Assembly: GCA_003602285.1 (NCBI GenBank)
Contig: QZVU01000005.1
Span: forward strand, 62,001 to 126,000
Length of the DNA: 64,000 nucleotides
From: Arthrobacter frigidicola
GTDB lineage: Bacteria > Actinomycetota > Actinomycetes > Actinomycetales > Micrococcaceae
Direction of reading: 5' to 3'
Below are positions 7,179 through 15,454 of the stretch, in pieces. The translations under genes were made by a program, and so were the position numbers. The notes under the pieces are model-generated. The model was given only the letters and a program-made list of their open reading frames with translations, was not told where the DNA came from and did no database searches. How positions within the stretch are numbered: the stretch's first letter is position 1; each line of letters starts with the position of its first letter.

Positions 7179-8518
7179 GCTCCCACCAGGTTTTGTCCGC
7201 AGACCCTGATGACCTGGCCGTTGATGCCGCCGCCCGGCCCCGAGGCAAGGAAGGCGATGGTCTCGGCCACATCCACCGGCTGCCCGCCCTGCTGCAGGCT
7301 GCTGAGCCTGCGGGCCGCCTCACGGGTGAGCATCGGCATCTTGGCGGTCATATCGGTCTCGATGAATCCGGGGGCGACGGCGTTGATGGTACGTCCGGAC
7401 CCAGCCAGCGCGGCGGCGGTGGCGCGGACCATGCCGATCACCCCGGCCTTGGAGGCGGCGTAGTTGCTCTGTCCGCGGTTTCCCGCGATGCCGCTGGTCG
7501 AGGCGAGGCTGATGATCCGCCCCTCGGGAGAGAACACCGGGGAGGCAAGCAGCTCGTCGTTGATGCGCAGCTGCGAGGAGATGTTGACCGCGATGACCGC
7601 GTTCCACCGTGCCGGGTCCATATTGGCAAGAAGCTTGTCCCGGGTGATTCCCGCATTGTGCACGAAGATGTCAAGGGCGCCGTGGCGTTCCTTCACGTGG
7701 TCCAGGATCCGGGCGGCGGCGTCGGGAGCGGTGATGTCGATCTGCAGTGCAGTGCCCCCGATCCGGTTGGCAACCGCTGCAAGCTGCTCACCCGCCGCGG
7801 GCACGTCAACGACGACGACCTTCGCCCCGTCCCGGTGCAGGACCTCGGCGATCTTCGCCCCGATGCCCCGCGCCGCACCGGTCACCACGGCAGTCCTCCC
7901 GGCCAGCGGAGCGCCGGCGTCGGCCGGCTCCATCGGCGCAGGCACAGCGGAGACCCGCAGGAACTGGCCGTCGACGTAGGCGCTGCGCCCGGAGAGCAGG
8001 AACCGCAGGGCCCCCAGGGCACCGGGGCTGTCGGCCGCCGCCCCGTCCAGAAGCACGATCCCGTTGGCGGTGGCACCGGCCCGCAGTTCCTTGGCGACCG
8101 AACGCACAGCGCCGTCAACCCCCTGGCGGGCGGCGGCGGTGGCCGGGTCCCCTGCTTCCTCCGCCGGCCGGGCAAGGGAGACGACCCTCCCGCCGGGCAG
8201 CAGGGCGCGGACCGCCGGGCCGAGCTCGAGCAGGGGTGCACCCAGGTCCTCCGGACGCGACACCGCATCGAGGGCCATGATCACCGCTCCCAGCTTCTCG
8301 CCCGGGCGCAGGTGCCGGCGGACGTCCTGGTCCCAGCCGAGCAGCGCATCCGCAAGGGCGTCCGCGCCCGGGCCGCTGCCCAGGACCAGCACCGGCCCGG
8401 GGACGAGCGGGTCGCCGGGGGTGTAGCGGCGCAGTACCGCCGGGCGCGGCAGGCCCAGGGTCTTGGCCAGCTTGCCCGGAAGCGGCGTGTTGACGAGGCC
8501 CAGGTAGGTATCCGCCAC
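7175..8518 (-). CDS. High-molecular-weight 3-oxoacyl-thioester reductase (FabG4-like)
   Basis: 447 residues, about 200 longer than ordinary FabG. The C-terminal 240 residues form a complete SDR domain with TGAARGIG for nucleotide binding, NAG (HNAGITRD), catalytic YAASKAG and PGFIETDMT. The N-terminal 200 residues are a degenerate Rossmann-like domain (LVLGSGPGADALADALLG), as in mycobacterial FabG4. It interconverts 3-oxoacyl and 3-hydroxyacyl thioesters. I chose GTG 8518, one base after the thiolase stop, because homologous sequence starts there; GTG 8557 would overlap the thiolase gene. Confidence 0.9.
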   Translation of the reverse strand: MADTYLGLVNTPLPGKLAKTLGLPRPAVLRRYTPGDPLVPGPVLVLGSGPGADALADALLGWDQDVRRHLRPGEKLGAVIMALDAVSRPEDLGAPLLELGPAVRALLPGGRVVSLARPAEEAGDPATAAARQGVDGAVRSVAKELRAGATANGIVLLDGAAADSPGALGALRFLLSGRSAYVDGQFLRVSAVPAPMEPADAGAPLAGRTAVVTGAARGIGAKIAEVLHRDGAKVVVVDVPAAGEQLAAVANRIGGTALQIDITAPDAAARILDHVKERHGALDIFVHNAGITRDKLLANMDPARWNAVIAVNISSQLRINDELLASPVFSPEGRIISLASTSGIAGNRGQSNYAASKAGVIGMVRATAAALAGSGRTINAVAPGFIETDMTAKMPMLTREAARRLSSLQQGGQPVDVAETIAFLASGPGGGINGQVIRVCGQNLVGA

Positions 8519-8519
8519 C

Positions 8520-9836
8520 TCAGCGCGCCTCAAGGATGGCAACGACGCCCTGCCCACCGGCGGCGCACACGGAGATCAGGCCGCGGCCCGAGCCCTTCTC
8601 CGCCAGCGCCTTGGCCAGGGAGGCGACGATCCGCCCGCCGGTGGCGGCGAAGGGGTGGCCAGCGGCGAGTGAGGAGCCGTTGACGTTGAGCTTGGATCGA
8701 TCGATCTTGCCGAGCGCTCCGTCGAGGCCGAGCCGGGTCCGGCAGAACTTCTCGCTCTCCCACGCGGCGATAGAGCTGAGGACCGTGGAGGCGAAGGCCT
8801 CGTGGATCTCGAAGAAGTCGAAGTCGTCGAAGTGCAGCCCGTTGCGCTGGAGCAGCCGCGGCATCGCGTAGACCGGGGCCATCAGCAGGCCCTCCTGGCC
8901 GTTCACGAAGTCCACGGCGGCGGCCTCGGCGTCGACGACGTTCGCGAGCATCGGCAGGTTGTTGGCCCGCGCGTAGTCCTCAGAGCCGAGCAGGACGACG
9001 GCGGCGCCGTCGGTCAGCGGCGTGGAGTTGCCCGCCGTCATGGTGGCCGCCGTATCGAGCCCGGCGCCGAACACGGGCTTGAGCTTCGCGAGCTTCTCCA
9101 GCGACGTGTCGGCACGCAGGTTCGCGTCCCGGGTGAGCCCGCGGTAGGGGGTCATCAAGTCTTCGAAGAACCCGCGCTCGTAGGCCGCGGCGAGATTGGC
9201 ATGGCTGGAGAAGGCGAGCTCATCCTGGGCCTCGCGGGTGATACCCCAGGCCGCGGTGGTCAGCGCCTGGTGTTCGCCCATCGAGAGCCCAGTGCGCGGT
9301 TCGCCGGTGGTGGGGGCGTTCGGTGCCAGGTCCCGGGGTCGCAACCTGCTGACCGCGGCGAGCTTCTGCTTGGGCGTGCGGGCCCGGGAGAGGTCGAGAA
9401 GCACCCGGCGCAGGCCCTCACTGACCACGATGGGCGCATCGGAGGCCGAATCGACGCCGCCGGCGATGCCGGAGTCGATCTGGCCCAGCTTGATCTTGTT
9501 AGCGAGGCCCACAACCGTCTCAAGGCCCGTGGCGCAGGCCTGCTGCAGGTCGTACGCCGGGGTGGAAGCGGAGAGGGCGGAGCCCAGCACCGCCTCGCGG
9601 GTGAGGTTGAAGTCCCGGGAGTGCTTGAGCACGGCGCCTGCAGCCACCTGGCCCACGCGTTCGCCCTGCAAACCGAACCGCGCGACGAGGCCATCGAGGG
9701 CCGCGATGAGCATGTCCTTGTTCGACGATTGGGCGTAGGCCCCGCCCGAGCGAGCAAAGGGAATGCGGTTGCCGCCGATGACGACGGCGTTGCGGACGGT
9801 GGTGGTGCCCGCGCCCGCTCCTGGCTGGTTCGACAT
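8520..9836 (-). CDS. Acetyl-CoA C-acyltransferase (thiolase)
   Basis: 438 residues, somewhat longer than short thiolases and similar to FadI/FadA2. The nucleophilic cysteine lies in QQACATGLETV, the catalytic histidine in LAAGHPFAATGGR and the second cysteine in VCAAGGQG near the end. It performs the thiolytic step of beta-oxidation or the reverse condensation. AGGAG is seven bases before ATG 9836. It heads the operon thiolase-FabG4-MaoC-kynU and is divergent from the TetR gene across a 63-base region containing a palindromic operator. Confidence 0.93.
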   Translation of the reverse strand: MSNQPGAGAGTTTVRNAVVIGGNRIPFARSGGAYAQSSNKDMLIAALDGLVARFGLQGERVGQVAAGAVLKHSRDFNLTREAVLGSALSASTPAYDLQQACATGLETVVGLANKIKLGQIDSGIAGGVDSASDAPIVVSEGLRRVLLDLSRARTPKQKLAAVSRLRPRDLAPNAPTTGEPRTGLSMGEHQALTTAAWGITREAQDELAFSSHANLAAAYERGFFEDLMTPYRGLTRDANLRADTSLEKLAKLKPVFGAGLDTAATMTAGNSTPLTDGAAVVLLGSEDYARANNLPMLANVVDAEAAAVDFVNGQEGLLMAPVYAMPRLLQRNGLHFDDFDFFEIHEAFASTVLSSIAAWESEKFCRTRLGLDGALGKIDRSKLNVNGSSLAAGHPFAATGGRIVASLAKALAEKGSGRGLISVCAAGGQGVVAILEAR

Positions 9837-9868
9837 GAGGGATCTCCTGGTGATGGTGGTGGATTACC

Positions 9869-9899
9869 GATACCCAGCGTACCTGATACGCTGAGTATC
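9869..9899. promoter_or_regulatory. Palindromic operator, probably for the adjacent TetR regulator
   Basis: Left arm GATACCCAGCGTA (9869-9881), a five-base spacer, right arm TACGCTGAGTATC (9887-9899): 12 of 13 positions are inverted complements. The right arm abuts the ATG of the TetR gene at 9900 and the left arm is 33 bases from the thiolase start. A dimeric repressor bound here would block both divergent transcription units. TetR-family sites next to their own gene are common; the pairing here is inference. Confidence 0.75.
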
Positions 9900-10661
9900 A
9901 TGAACACTTCCTCAGCGGTTTCCGCCGTGCCCGCCGGAGCAGGCCCGGCGACCGACGGGCGGTCCAGCCGGTGGGAGGAACACCGTGCCGAGCGCCGGCG
10001 AGCGCTGATCAGCACCGCGCGCCGCGCCGTCGACACCCTCGGCCACGGCGCCTCCATGGAGGACATCGCGGCTGCGGCCGACACTTCTAAATCCGTGTAC
10101 TACCGCTATTTCGGTGACAAGACCGGCCTGCAGCAGGCCATGGCAGAGGTCGTCACGGGTCAGATGCAGCAGAAGATCCTCGCGGCGGCACGGCAGGCCC
10201 AGACACCGCGCGAAGGCTTGCGCGCCATGATCTCCGTCTACCTGCAGATGGCACAGACCTCACCGAACGTGTACGCGTTCGTCACGCGGGTCGGCCAGGC
10301 CGACCTGGCCGCGGGCCCGGCCGATGAGGCCCGGCACGCCGACCCCCTGACCCACTTCCTCGAGGCCGTCACCGAGATGCTCGCCCGCCCCATGCGGGCC
10401 TACCTGCGGTCCTCGCCCCACCTGAGCGGCCCCGCCGACCCTCGGCTCGTGTACTGGCCGCGGGCCGCCATTGGCATGGTCCGCTCCGCCGGTGAGCTGT
10501 GGCTGGCGACGCCCGCCGGCCCCGGCAAGCCCGGCGTGGAACAGCTCGCCGACCAGCTGACCGACTGGCTCTTCGAAGGCATCAGCCACCAGGTGCCCAC
10601 CGGGCAACCGACCCTCCCGGCGCCGGACTCCACCACCTCCCCTGCAAAGGACAACTCATGA
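9900..10661 (+). CDS. TetR-family transcriptional regulator
   Basis: 253 residues. An N-terminal TetR helix-turn-helix is clear: RRRALISTARRAVDTLG, then SMEDIAAAADTSKSVYYRYF, then GDKTGLQQA. The C-terminal domain (about 95-235) is all-helical and would bind the inducer, plausibly an acyl-CoA or fatty acid given the neighbours. ATG 9900 touches the operator arm, so the transcript is probably leaderless or nearly so. The stop overlaps the start of the acyl-CoA oxidase gene (ATGA), so regulator and oxidase form one operon. Confidence 0.93.
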   Translation: MNTSSAVSAVPAGAGPATDGRSSRWEEHRAERRRALISTARRAVDTLGHGASMEDIAAAADTSKSVYYRYFGDKTGLQQAMAEVVTGQMQQKILAAARQAQTPREGLRAMISVYLQMAQTSPNVYAFVTRVGQADLAAGPADEARHADPLTHFLEAVTEMLARPMRAYLRSSPHLSGPADPRLVYWPRAAIGMVRSAGELWLATPAGPGKPGVEQLADQLTDWLFEGISHQVPTGQPTLPAPDSTTSPAKDNS

Positions 10662-12805
10662 CGCAGACAGCAGCCGCCTTCCGGCGCGAGGTTCCCGCAG
10701 CGGGCACCATCACCGACAACGACGCGGCCGTCCTCGACCCCGCCGTCCTCGGGGAACTGCTCCTCGGGAAATGGGCGTCGGTGCGCCGGACCGCCCGCGA
10801 GCTCGCAGGGCGCCCCGAAGTGCACAAGATTGAAGGACTCACCTCGGCCGAGCACCGCAGCCGCTGCTTCGACCAGCTCCACTATCTGGTGAAGAACCAG
10901 GCGGTGCACCGGGCCTTCCCGACCTCGCTCGGCGGGCACGACGACCACGGCGGCAACGTTGCAGGGTTCGAGGAACTCGTAGTGGCCGATCCCTCCCTGC
11001 AGATCAAGGCCGGTGTCCAGTGGGGCCTGTTCGGTGCGGCGGTGCTCCACCTGGGCACCGAGGAGCACCACAAGGCGTGGCTGCCCGGCATCATGAACAT
11101 GGACATCCCGGGCTGCTTCGCCATGACGGAGACCGGGCACGGCTCGGATGTGGCAAGCATCGCCACGACCGCCGTCTACTCCCCCGAGGATGAATCCTTC
11201 ACCCTGAACACCCCCTTCCGGGCGGCGTGGAAGGACTACATCGGCAATGCCGCGGTCGACGGCCGCGCCGCCGTCGTCTTCGCCCAGCTCATCACCCGGG
11301 GCGTCAACCACGGCGTGCATGCCTTCTACGTCGAACTGCGCGACGCCGACGGCGCCTTCCTGCCCGGGATCGGCGGCGAGGACGACGGCCTCAAGGGCGG
11401 CCTCAACGGCATCGACAACGGCCGCCTGCACTTCGAGAACGTCCGGGTGCCCCGGACGCACCTGCTGAACCGGTACGGAAGCGTCGCCCCGGACGGCACC
11501 TACAGCTCCCCCATCGCTTCGCCGGGCCGCCGCTTCTTCACCATGCTGGGCACACTCGTGCAGGGCCGCGTGTCCCTCGACGGCGCGGCCGTCGCGGTGA
11601 GCAAGCTCGCGCTGAAGACCGCCATCACCTACGCCTCGGAGAGGCGCCAGTTCAACGCGTCCTCGGACCTCTCCGAAGAGGTTATCCTCGACTACCAGCG
11701 CCACCAGCGGCGCCTCCTGCCGCGGCTGGCCGCCACCTACGCAGCGTCCTTCGCGCACGAGGAACTGCTTGAGAAGTTCGACGGCGTGTTCTCCGGCACC
11801 TCCGACACCGACGCCGACCGGCAGGACCTTGAGACCCTCGCCGCGGCCTACAAGCCGCTGTCCACCTGGCTGGCCCTGGACACGCTGCAGGAGTGCCGGG
11901 AGGCCTGCGGCGGCGCCGGGTTCCTCACGGAGAACCGCTTCACCTCGCTCCGGGCGGACATGGACGTCTACGCCACCTTCGAAGGTGACAACAACGTCCT
12001 GCTCCAGCTTGTCGCCAAGCGCCTGCTGACTGACTATGCCCGGGAGTTCAAGGGCATGGACTTCGGCGTCCTCGCCCGCTACGCGGTCTCCCAGGCCGCG
12101 GGGCGGACGGTCCACCGCTCCGGGCTCCGCCGCGTGGTGCAGACCGTCGTGGACACCGGGTCCGAAAAGAAGTCGGCGATCGCACTGCGGGACGAAGCAA
12201 CCCAGCACGGGCTGCTTTCGGACCGAGTCGGCACCATGGTCGCAGAACTCGCCGGCGCCCTGCGGGGGGCCGGGACGATGCCGCAGGCCAAGGCTGCTGC
12301 CCTGTTCAATGAACACCAGCACGAACTGATCGAAACGGCCCGGGCGCACGCCGAACTGCTGCAGTGGGAGGCGTTCACGGCGGCGCTGCACCGGGTCGAG
12401 GAGCCCGGAACCCGGCAGGTCCTGACCTGGCTGCGCGACCTGTTCGGACTGTGCCTGCTGGAGCGGAACCTCGCCTGGTACCTGATGAACGGCCGGCTCT
12501 CCTCGCAGCGGGCCCGGACCCTCACGCCCTACATCAACCGGCTGCTCGCCAAGCTCCGCCCGCACGCCCTCGACCTGGTCGAGGCCTTCGGCTACGGGCC
12601 CGAGCACCTCCGCGCCGCGATCGCCACCGGGGCCGAGAAGCGGCGCCAGGACGAGGCCGCTGTGCACGCCCGGGCGGTGCGGGCAAGCAGCGGCTCCCCG
12701 ATCGAGGAGAAGACCCTGCTGGCCCGTCAGGCGGAACAGACCAAGACGCGGGGCAAGAGTGCACCGCGCAAGGCGCGGCAGGTACCCGAGAAATCCTCAG
12801 CCTGA
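10658..12805 (+). CDS. Acyl-CoA oxidase / acyl-CoA dehydrogenase-family flavoenzyme
   Basis: 715 residues, the length of peroxisome-type acyl-CoA oxidases rather than of 380-residue dehydrogenases. The N-terminal and beta domains include CFAMTETGHGSDVASIATTA, the central helical domain QGRVSLDGAAVAVSKLAL and ASERRQF, and FAD/active-site sequence EACGGAGFL with YATFEGDNNVLLQ. A C-terminal ACOX-like helical domain (about 470-640) follows, then a basic tail. It oxidises acyl-CoA to 2-enoyl-CoA; whether oxygen or an electron-transfer flavoprotein is the acceptor cannot be read. GCAAAGGA precedes ATG 10658, which overlaps the TetR stop. Confidence 0.88.
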   Translation: MTQTAAAFRREVPAAGTITDNDAAVLDPAVLGELLLGKWASVRRTARELAGRPEVHKIEGLTSAEHRSRCFDQLHYLVKNQAVHRAFPTSLGGHDDHGGNVAGFEELVVADPSLQIKAGVQWGLFGAAVLHLGTEEHHKAWLPGIMNMDIPGCFAMTETGHGSDVASIATTAVYSPEDESFTLNTPFRAAWKDYIGNAAVDGRAAVVFAQLITRGVNHGVHAFYVELRDADGAFLPGIGGEDDGLKGGLNGIDNGRLHFENVRVPRTHLLNRYGSVAPDGTYSSPIASPGRRFFTMLGTLVQGRVSLDGAAVAVSKLALKTAITYASERRQFNASSDLSEEVILDYQRHQRRLLPRLAATYAASFAHEELLEKFDGVFSGTSDTDADRQDLETLAAAYKPLSTWLALDTLQECREACGGAGFLTENRFTSLRADMDVYATFEGDNNVLLQLVAKRLLTDYAREFKGMDFGVLARYAVSQAAGRTVHRSGLRRVVQTVVDTGSEKKSAIALRDEATQHGLLSDRVGTMVAELAGALRGAGTMPQAKAAALFNEHQHELIETARAHAELLQWEAFTAALHRVEEPGTRQVLTWLRDLFGLCLLERNLAWYLMNGRLSSQRARTLTPYINRLLAKLRPHALDLVEAFGYGPEHLRAAIATGAEKRRQDEAAVHARAVRASSGSPIEEKTLLARQAEQTKTRGKSAPRKARQVPEKSSA

Positions 12806-12820
12806 CCCGTCCGGAAGCCT

Positions 12821-12855
12821 GAAAGCCCCTGTCCGCCCGGCGGACAGGGGCTTTC
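12821..12855. terminator. Bidirectional terminator hairpin
   Basis: A perfect 16-base-pair stem (12821-12836 with 12840-12855) and a three-base loop lies between the convergent acyl-CoA oxidase and glgA genes. The arms begin and end with GAAAG/CTTTC, giving short T runs in both directions. Confidence 0.85.
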
Positions 12856-12859
12856 ACCT

Positions 12860-14053
12860 TCAGAGCACGCTGCGGTACACCTCGAGGGTCGCCTCGGCGA
12901 TGGAGTCCCACGCGAAGTGCTGCTCGGCGCGGGTCCGGCCGGCCTCGCCCATCCGGCGGGCCTTCGCCGGATCGGAAAGCATCTCTGTGAGTGCGGCGGC
13001 GAAGTCCGAGACGAACCGTTCGGGATCGAGGGGCGTCCCGGTGCCGTCGGAGACCTGTTCGAGCGGCACCAGGGTCCCGGTGACGCCGTCCTCGATTACC
13101 TCGGGGATCCCTCCGGTGGCACTGGCCACGACAGCCGCTCCGCAGGCCATCGCCTCGAGGTTGACGATGCCCAGCGGCTCGTAGATGGACGGGCAGGCGA
13201 ACACCGTCGCGTGGCTCAGGACCTGGACCACCTCGCGCCTCGGCAGCATCCGCTCGATGAGCACCACCGAGCCGCGCCGGTCCCGAAGCTCGTTGATCAG
13301 CGTCTCGGTCTCCGCCGCGAGCTCTGGGGTGTCGGCCGCGCCGAGCACCAGGACCAGCTGAACGTCCGCAGGCAGCTGCGCGGCAGCCCGGAGCAGGTAG
13401 GGCACGCCCTTCTGGCGGGTGTTGCGCCCCACGAAGACCACGCTCGGACGGTCCGGGTCGATGCCGAGGGCCCGCACGGCGTCGTCGTCCTCGTCGCGCA
13501 CCCACTCGGAGACGTCGATGCCATTGTGCACCACGTGCACCTTCCCCGGGTCGACGGCGGGGTAGCTGCGCAGGATGTCGTCGCGCATCCCCGCCGACAC
13601 GGCGATCACCGCCGCGGCGGCCTCGTACGAGGTCTTCTCCGCCCAGGACGACAGCGCGTAGCCTCCGGCGAGCTGCTCGGCCTTCCACGGCCGCAGCGGC
13701 TCAAGGCTGTGGGCGCTGAGCACATGCGGGATGCCGTGGAGCAGGGAGGCAAGGTGCCCGGCCATGTTCGCGTACCAGGTATGCGAGTGGACCAGGTCGG
13801 CGCCGCCGATGTTCCCGAGCATCTCAAGGTCCGTCCCGAGAGTCTGCACGGCGGCATTCGCCCCGGCCAGCCCCGGAGGCACGCCGTAGGTACGCACCCG
13901 CGCCCCATGGTAGTCGGCGGGCCGCTCCGCGCCGAAACAGTGGACGTTCAGATCCACCTGTCCGGCCAGCACCCGGCTCAGTTCCGCAACATGGACACCT
14001 GCCCCGCCATAGATTTCTGGGGGGAATTCCTTGGAGACAATATCTACTCGCAC
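12860..14053 (-). CDS. glgA: Glycogen synthase / maltose-1-phosphate synthase (GT4)
   Basis: 397 residues, GT4-type, shorter than the GT5 enterobacterial GlgA. N-terminal KEFPPEIYGGAGVHV binds the acceptor loop; C-terminal FVGRNTRQKG and the retaining glycosyltransferase E-x7-E motif YEPLGIVNLEA are present. Actinobacterial proteins of this type (GlgM) make alpha-maltose-1-phosphate from ADP-glucose and glucose-1-phosphate as well as extending glucans. The start is GTG 14053; TACGTT lies six bases upstream, so it is likely leaderless. Divergent from glgC, which supplies ADP-glucose. Confidence 0.93.
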   Translation of the reverse strand: MRVDIVSKEFPPEIYGGAGVHVAELSRVLAGQVDLNVHCFGAERPADYHGARVRTYGVPPGLAGANAAVQTLGTDLEMLGNIGGADLVHSHTWYANMAGHLASLLHGIPHVLSAHSLEPLRPWKAEQLAGGYALSSWAEKTSYEAAAAVIAVSAGMRDDILRSYPAVDPGKVHVVHNGIDVSEWVRDEDDDAVRALGIDPDRPSVVFVGRNTRQKGVPYLLRAAAQLPADVQLVLVLGAADTPELAAETETLINELRDRRGSVVLIERMLPRREVVQVLSHATVFACPSIYEPLGIVNLEAMACGAAVVASATGGIPEVIEDGVTGTLVPLEQVSDGTGTPLDPERFVSDFAAALTEMLSDPAKARRMGEAGRTRAEQHFAWDSIAEATLEVYRSVL

Positions 14054-14138
14054 TCCCCCAACGTAGTGCAGGAGGCCTCAGTCATCTAGTGTGAACAGAA
14101 TTGGACCGACACGTTGGAATACTCGAAGGGGGTTACCC
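14054..14138. promoter_or_regulatory. Divergent glgA/glgC promoter region
   Basis: On the minus strand TACGTT ends six bases before the glgA GTG. On the plus strand TAGTGT (14087-14092) could be the -10 element of glgC, leaving a leader of about 40 bases that ends with GAAGGGGG six bases before GTG 14139. No clear -35 boxes and no operator palindrome were seen. Confidence 0.4.
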
Positions 14139-15383
14139 GTGGCACTTAAGAAAGTTCTGGCGGTTGTACTGGCAGGTGGCGAGGGCAAACGCCTGATGCC
14201 CCTCACCGCGGACCGGGCCAAGCCCGCCGTGCCGTTCGCCGGAAGCTACCGGCTGATCGACTTCGCCCTCTCAAACCTGGTGAATTCCGGCTACCTGCAG
14301 ATCGTGGTGCTCACCCAGTACAAGTCGCACAGCCTCGACCGGCACGTCTCCGAGACCTGGCGGATGTCAACGCAGCTCCAGCAGTACATCGCCTCGGTGC
14401 CGGCGCAGCAGCGCCGTGGCAAGAGCTGGTTCCTCGGCAGCGCCAACGCGATCTACCAGTCGCTCAACCTCATCCACGACGCCCAGCCCGACATCGTGGT
14501 GGTCATCGGCGCCGACCACGTGTACCGCATGGACTTCGAGCAGATGGTCAACGCGCATGTCGAATCCGGCGCCTCGGTCAGTGTCGCCGCGGTGCGCCAG
14601 CCCATGAACCTTGTCGACCAGTTCGGCGTCATCGAGGTCGACCAGCAGGACCCGACCCGCATCGCCGCCTTCGTCGAGAAGCCGAAGACCACCCCGGGCC
14701 TGCCCGATGACCCCAACAGCTTCCTCGCCTCCATGGGCAACTACGTCTTCACCACGGACGCGCTGCTGAAGGCCCTCGAGGAGGACGCCGCCCGGCTCGA
14801 CACCAAGCACGACATGGGCGGGGACATCATCCCCCACTTCGTCGACCGCAAGGACGCCGCCGTCTACGACTTCACGACGAACCTCATCCCGGGTTCGACC
14901 GACCGGGACCGTCAGTACTGGCGCGACGTCGGGACGATGGACTCCTACTACGACGCCAATATGGACCTGATCTCCCCGCTGCCCCTGTTCAACCTGTACA
15001 ACCTGCAGTGGCCGATCTACACCCGCCAGAGCGTCTCGCCGCCGGCGAAGTTCGTGCGCAGCGCCACCGGCCGGTCCGGGGCTGCGCACGACTCCATCGT
15101 CTCGGCAGGCGTCGTCGTCTCCGGCGGCACCGTTCAGGGTTCGATCCTCGCCACCGACGTCTTCGTGGAGGAGAACGCGGAGGTGAGCGATTCGGTGCTG
15201 ATGGACAAGGTGAGCATCGGCCCCGGCGCTATCGTCCGGCGCGCGATCATCGACAAGAACGTCAAGATCCCGGCCGGGGCACGCATCGGCGTGGACCGTG
15301 AGCTCGACCTCAGCCGCGGGTTCGCCGTGACCGAGTCGGGGCTGACCATCCTGAGCAAGGGCCAGATCGTCCCCCCAGGCTGA
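14139..15383 (+). CDS. glgC: Glucose-1-phosphate adenylyltransferase
   Basis: 414 residues. It makes ADP-glucose from glucose-1-phosphate and ATP, the committed step of alpha-glucan synthesis. The nucleotidyltransferase core shows [11 protein letters not shown] and KPAVPF near the start, then [16 protein letters not shown] and the WRDVGT segment; the C-terminal 110 residues are a left-handed beta-helix ([29 protein letters not shown]). GTG 14139 has a strong ribosome-binding site; an upstream GTG at 14091 would add a 16-residue extension not expected in the family. Confidence 0.96.
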   Translation: MALKKVLAVVLAGGEGKRLMPLTADRAKPAVPFAGSYRLIDFALSNLVNSGYLQIVVLTQYKSHSLDRHVSETWRMSTQLQQYIASVPAQQRRGKSWFLGSANAIYQSLNLIHDAQPDIVVVIGADHVYRMDFEQMVNAHVESGASVSVAAVRQPMNLVDQFGVIEVDQQDPTRIAAFVEKPKTTPGLPDDPNSFLASMGNYVFTTDALLKALEEDAARLDTKHDMGGDIIPHFVDRKDAAVYDFTTNLIPGSTDRDRQYWRDVGTMDSYYDANMDLISPLPLFNLYNLQWPIYTRQSVSPPAKFVRSATGRSGAAHDSIVSAGVVVSGGTVQGSILATDVFVEENAEVSDSVLMDKVSIGPGAIVRRAIIDKNVKIPAGARIGVDRELDLSRGFAVTESGLTILSKGQIVPPG

Positions 15384-15415
15384 ACCGCGGCCTGAACCGC
15401 GGCCTGAACCGCGGC
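15380..15415. repeat. Three tandem copies of a 12-bp unit at the glgC stop codon
   Basis: CTGAACCGCGGC is repeated three times without a mismatch, followed by a partial fourth copy. The first copy contains the glgC TGA, and because the unit is a multiple of three every copy repeats the stop codon in frame. Confidence 0.85.
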
Positions 15416-15429
15416 CTGAGCCGTTCCCT

Positions 15430-15454
15430 GGGGCCGGTCAGCTGTTCCGGCCCC
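15430..15454. terminator. Possible terminator hairpin between convergent genes
   Basis: GGGGCCGG (15430-15437) pairs with CCGGCCCC (15447-15454) over a nine-base loop. It lies between glgC and the convergent DSD1-family gene and overlaps the stop codon of the latter. There is no T run, so intrinsic termination is uncertain. Confidence 0.35.

Noticed and set aside
5115-7463. 782-codon open frame on the plus strand opposite kynU and the MaoC gene
   Set aside because: It is antisense to two well-supported genes, has no family motif, and reflects GC-rich third positions.
8802-9899. Long in-frame extension upstream of the TetR gene
   Set aside because: It runs antisense through the thiolase gene and has no protein family signal; the TetR fold begins after ATG 9900.
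10400-12667. 755-codon frame antisense to the acyl-CoA oxidase
   Set aside because: Gly/Val/Arg-rich shadow frame with no motif, opposite a clear enzyme.
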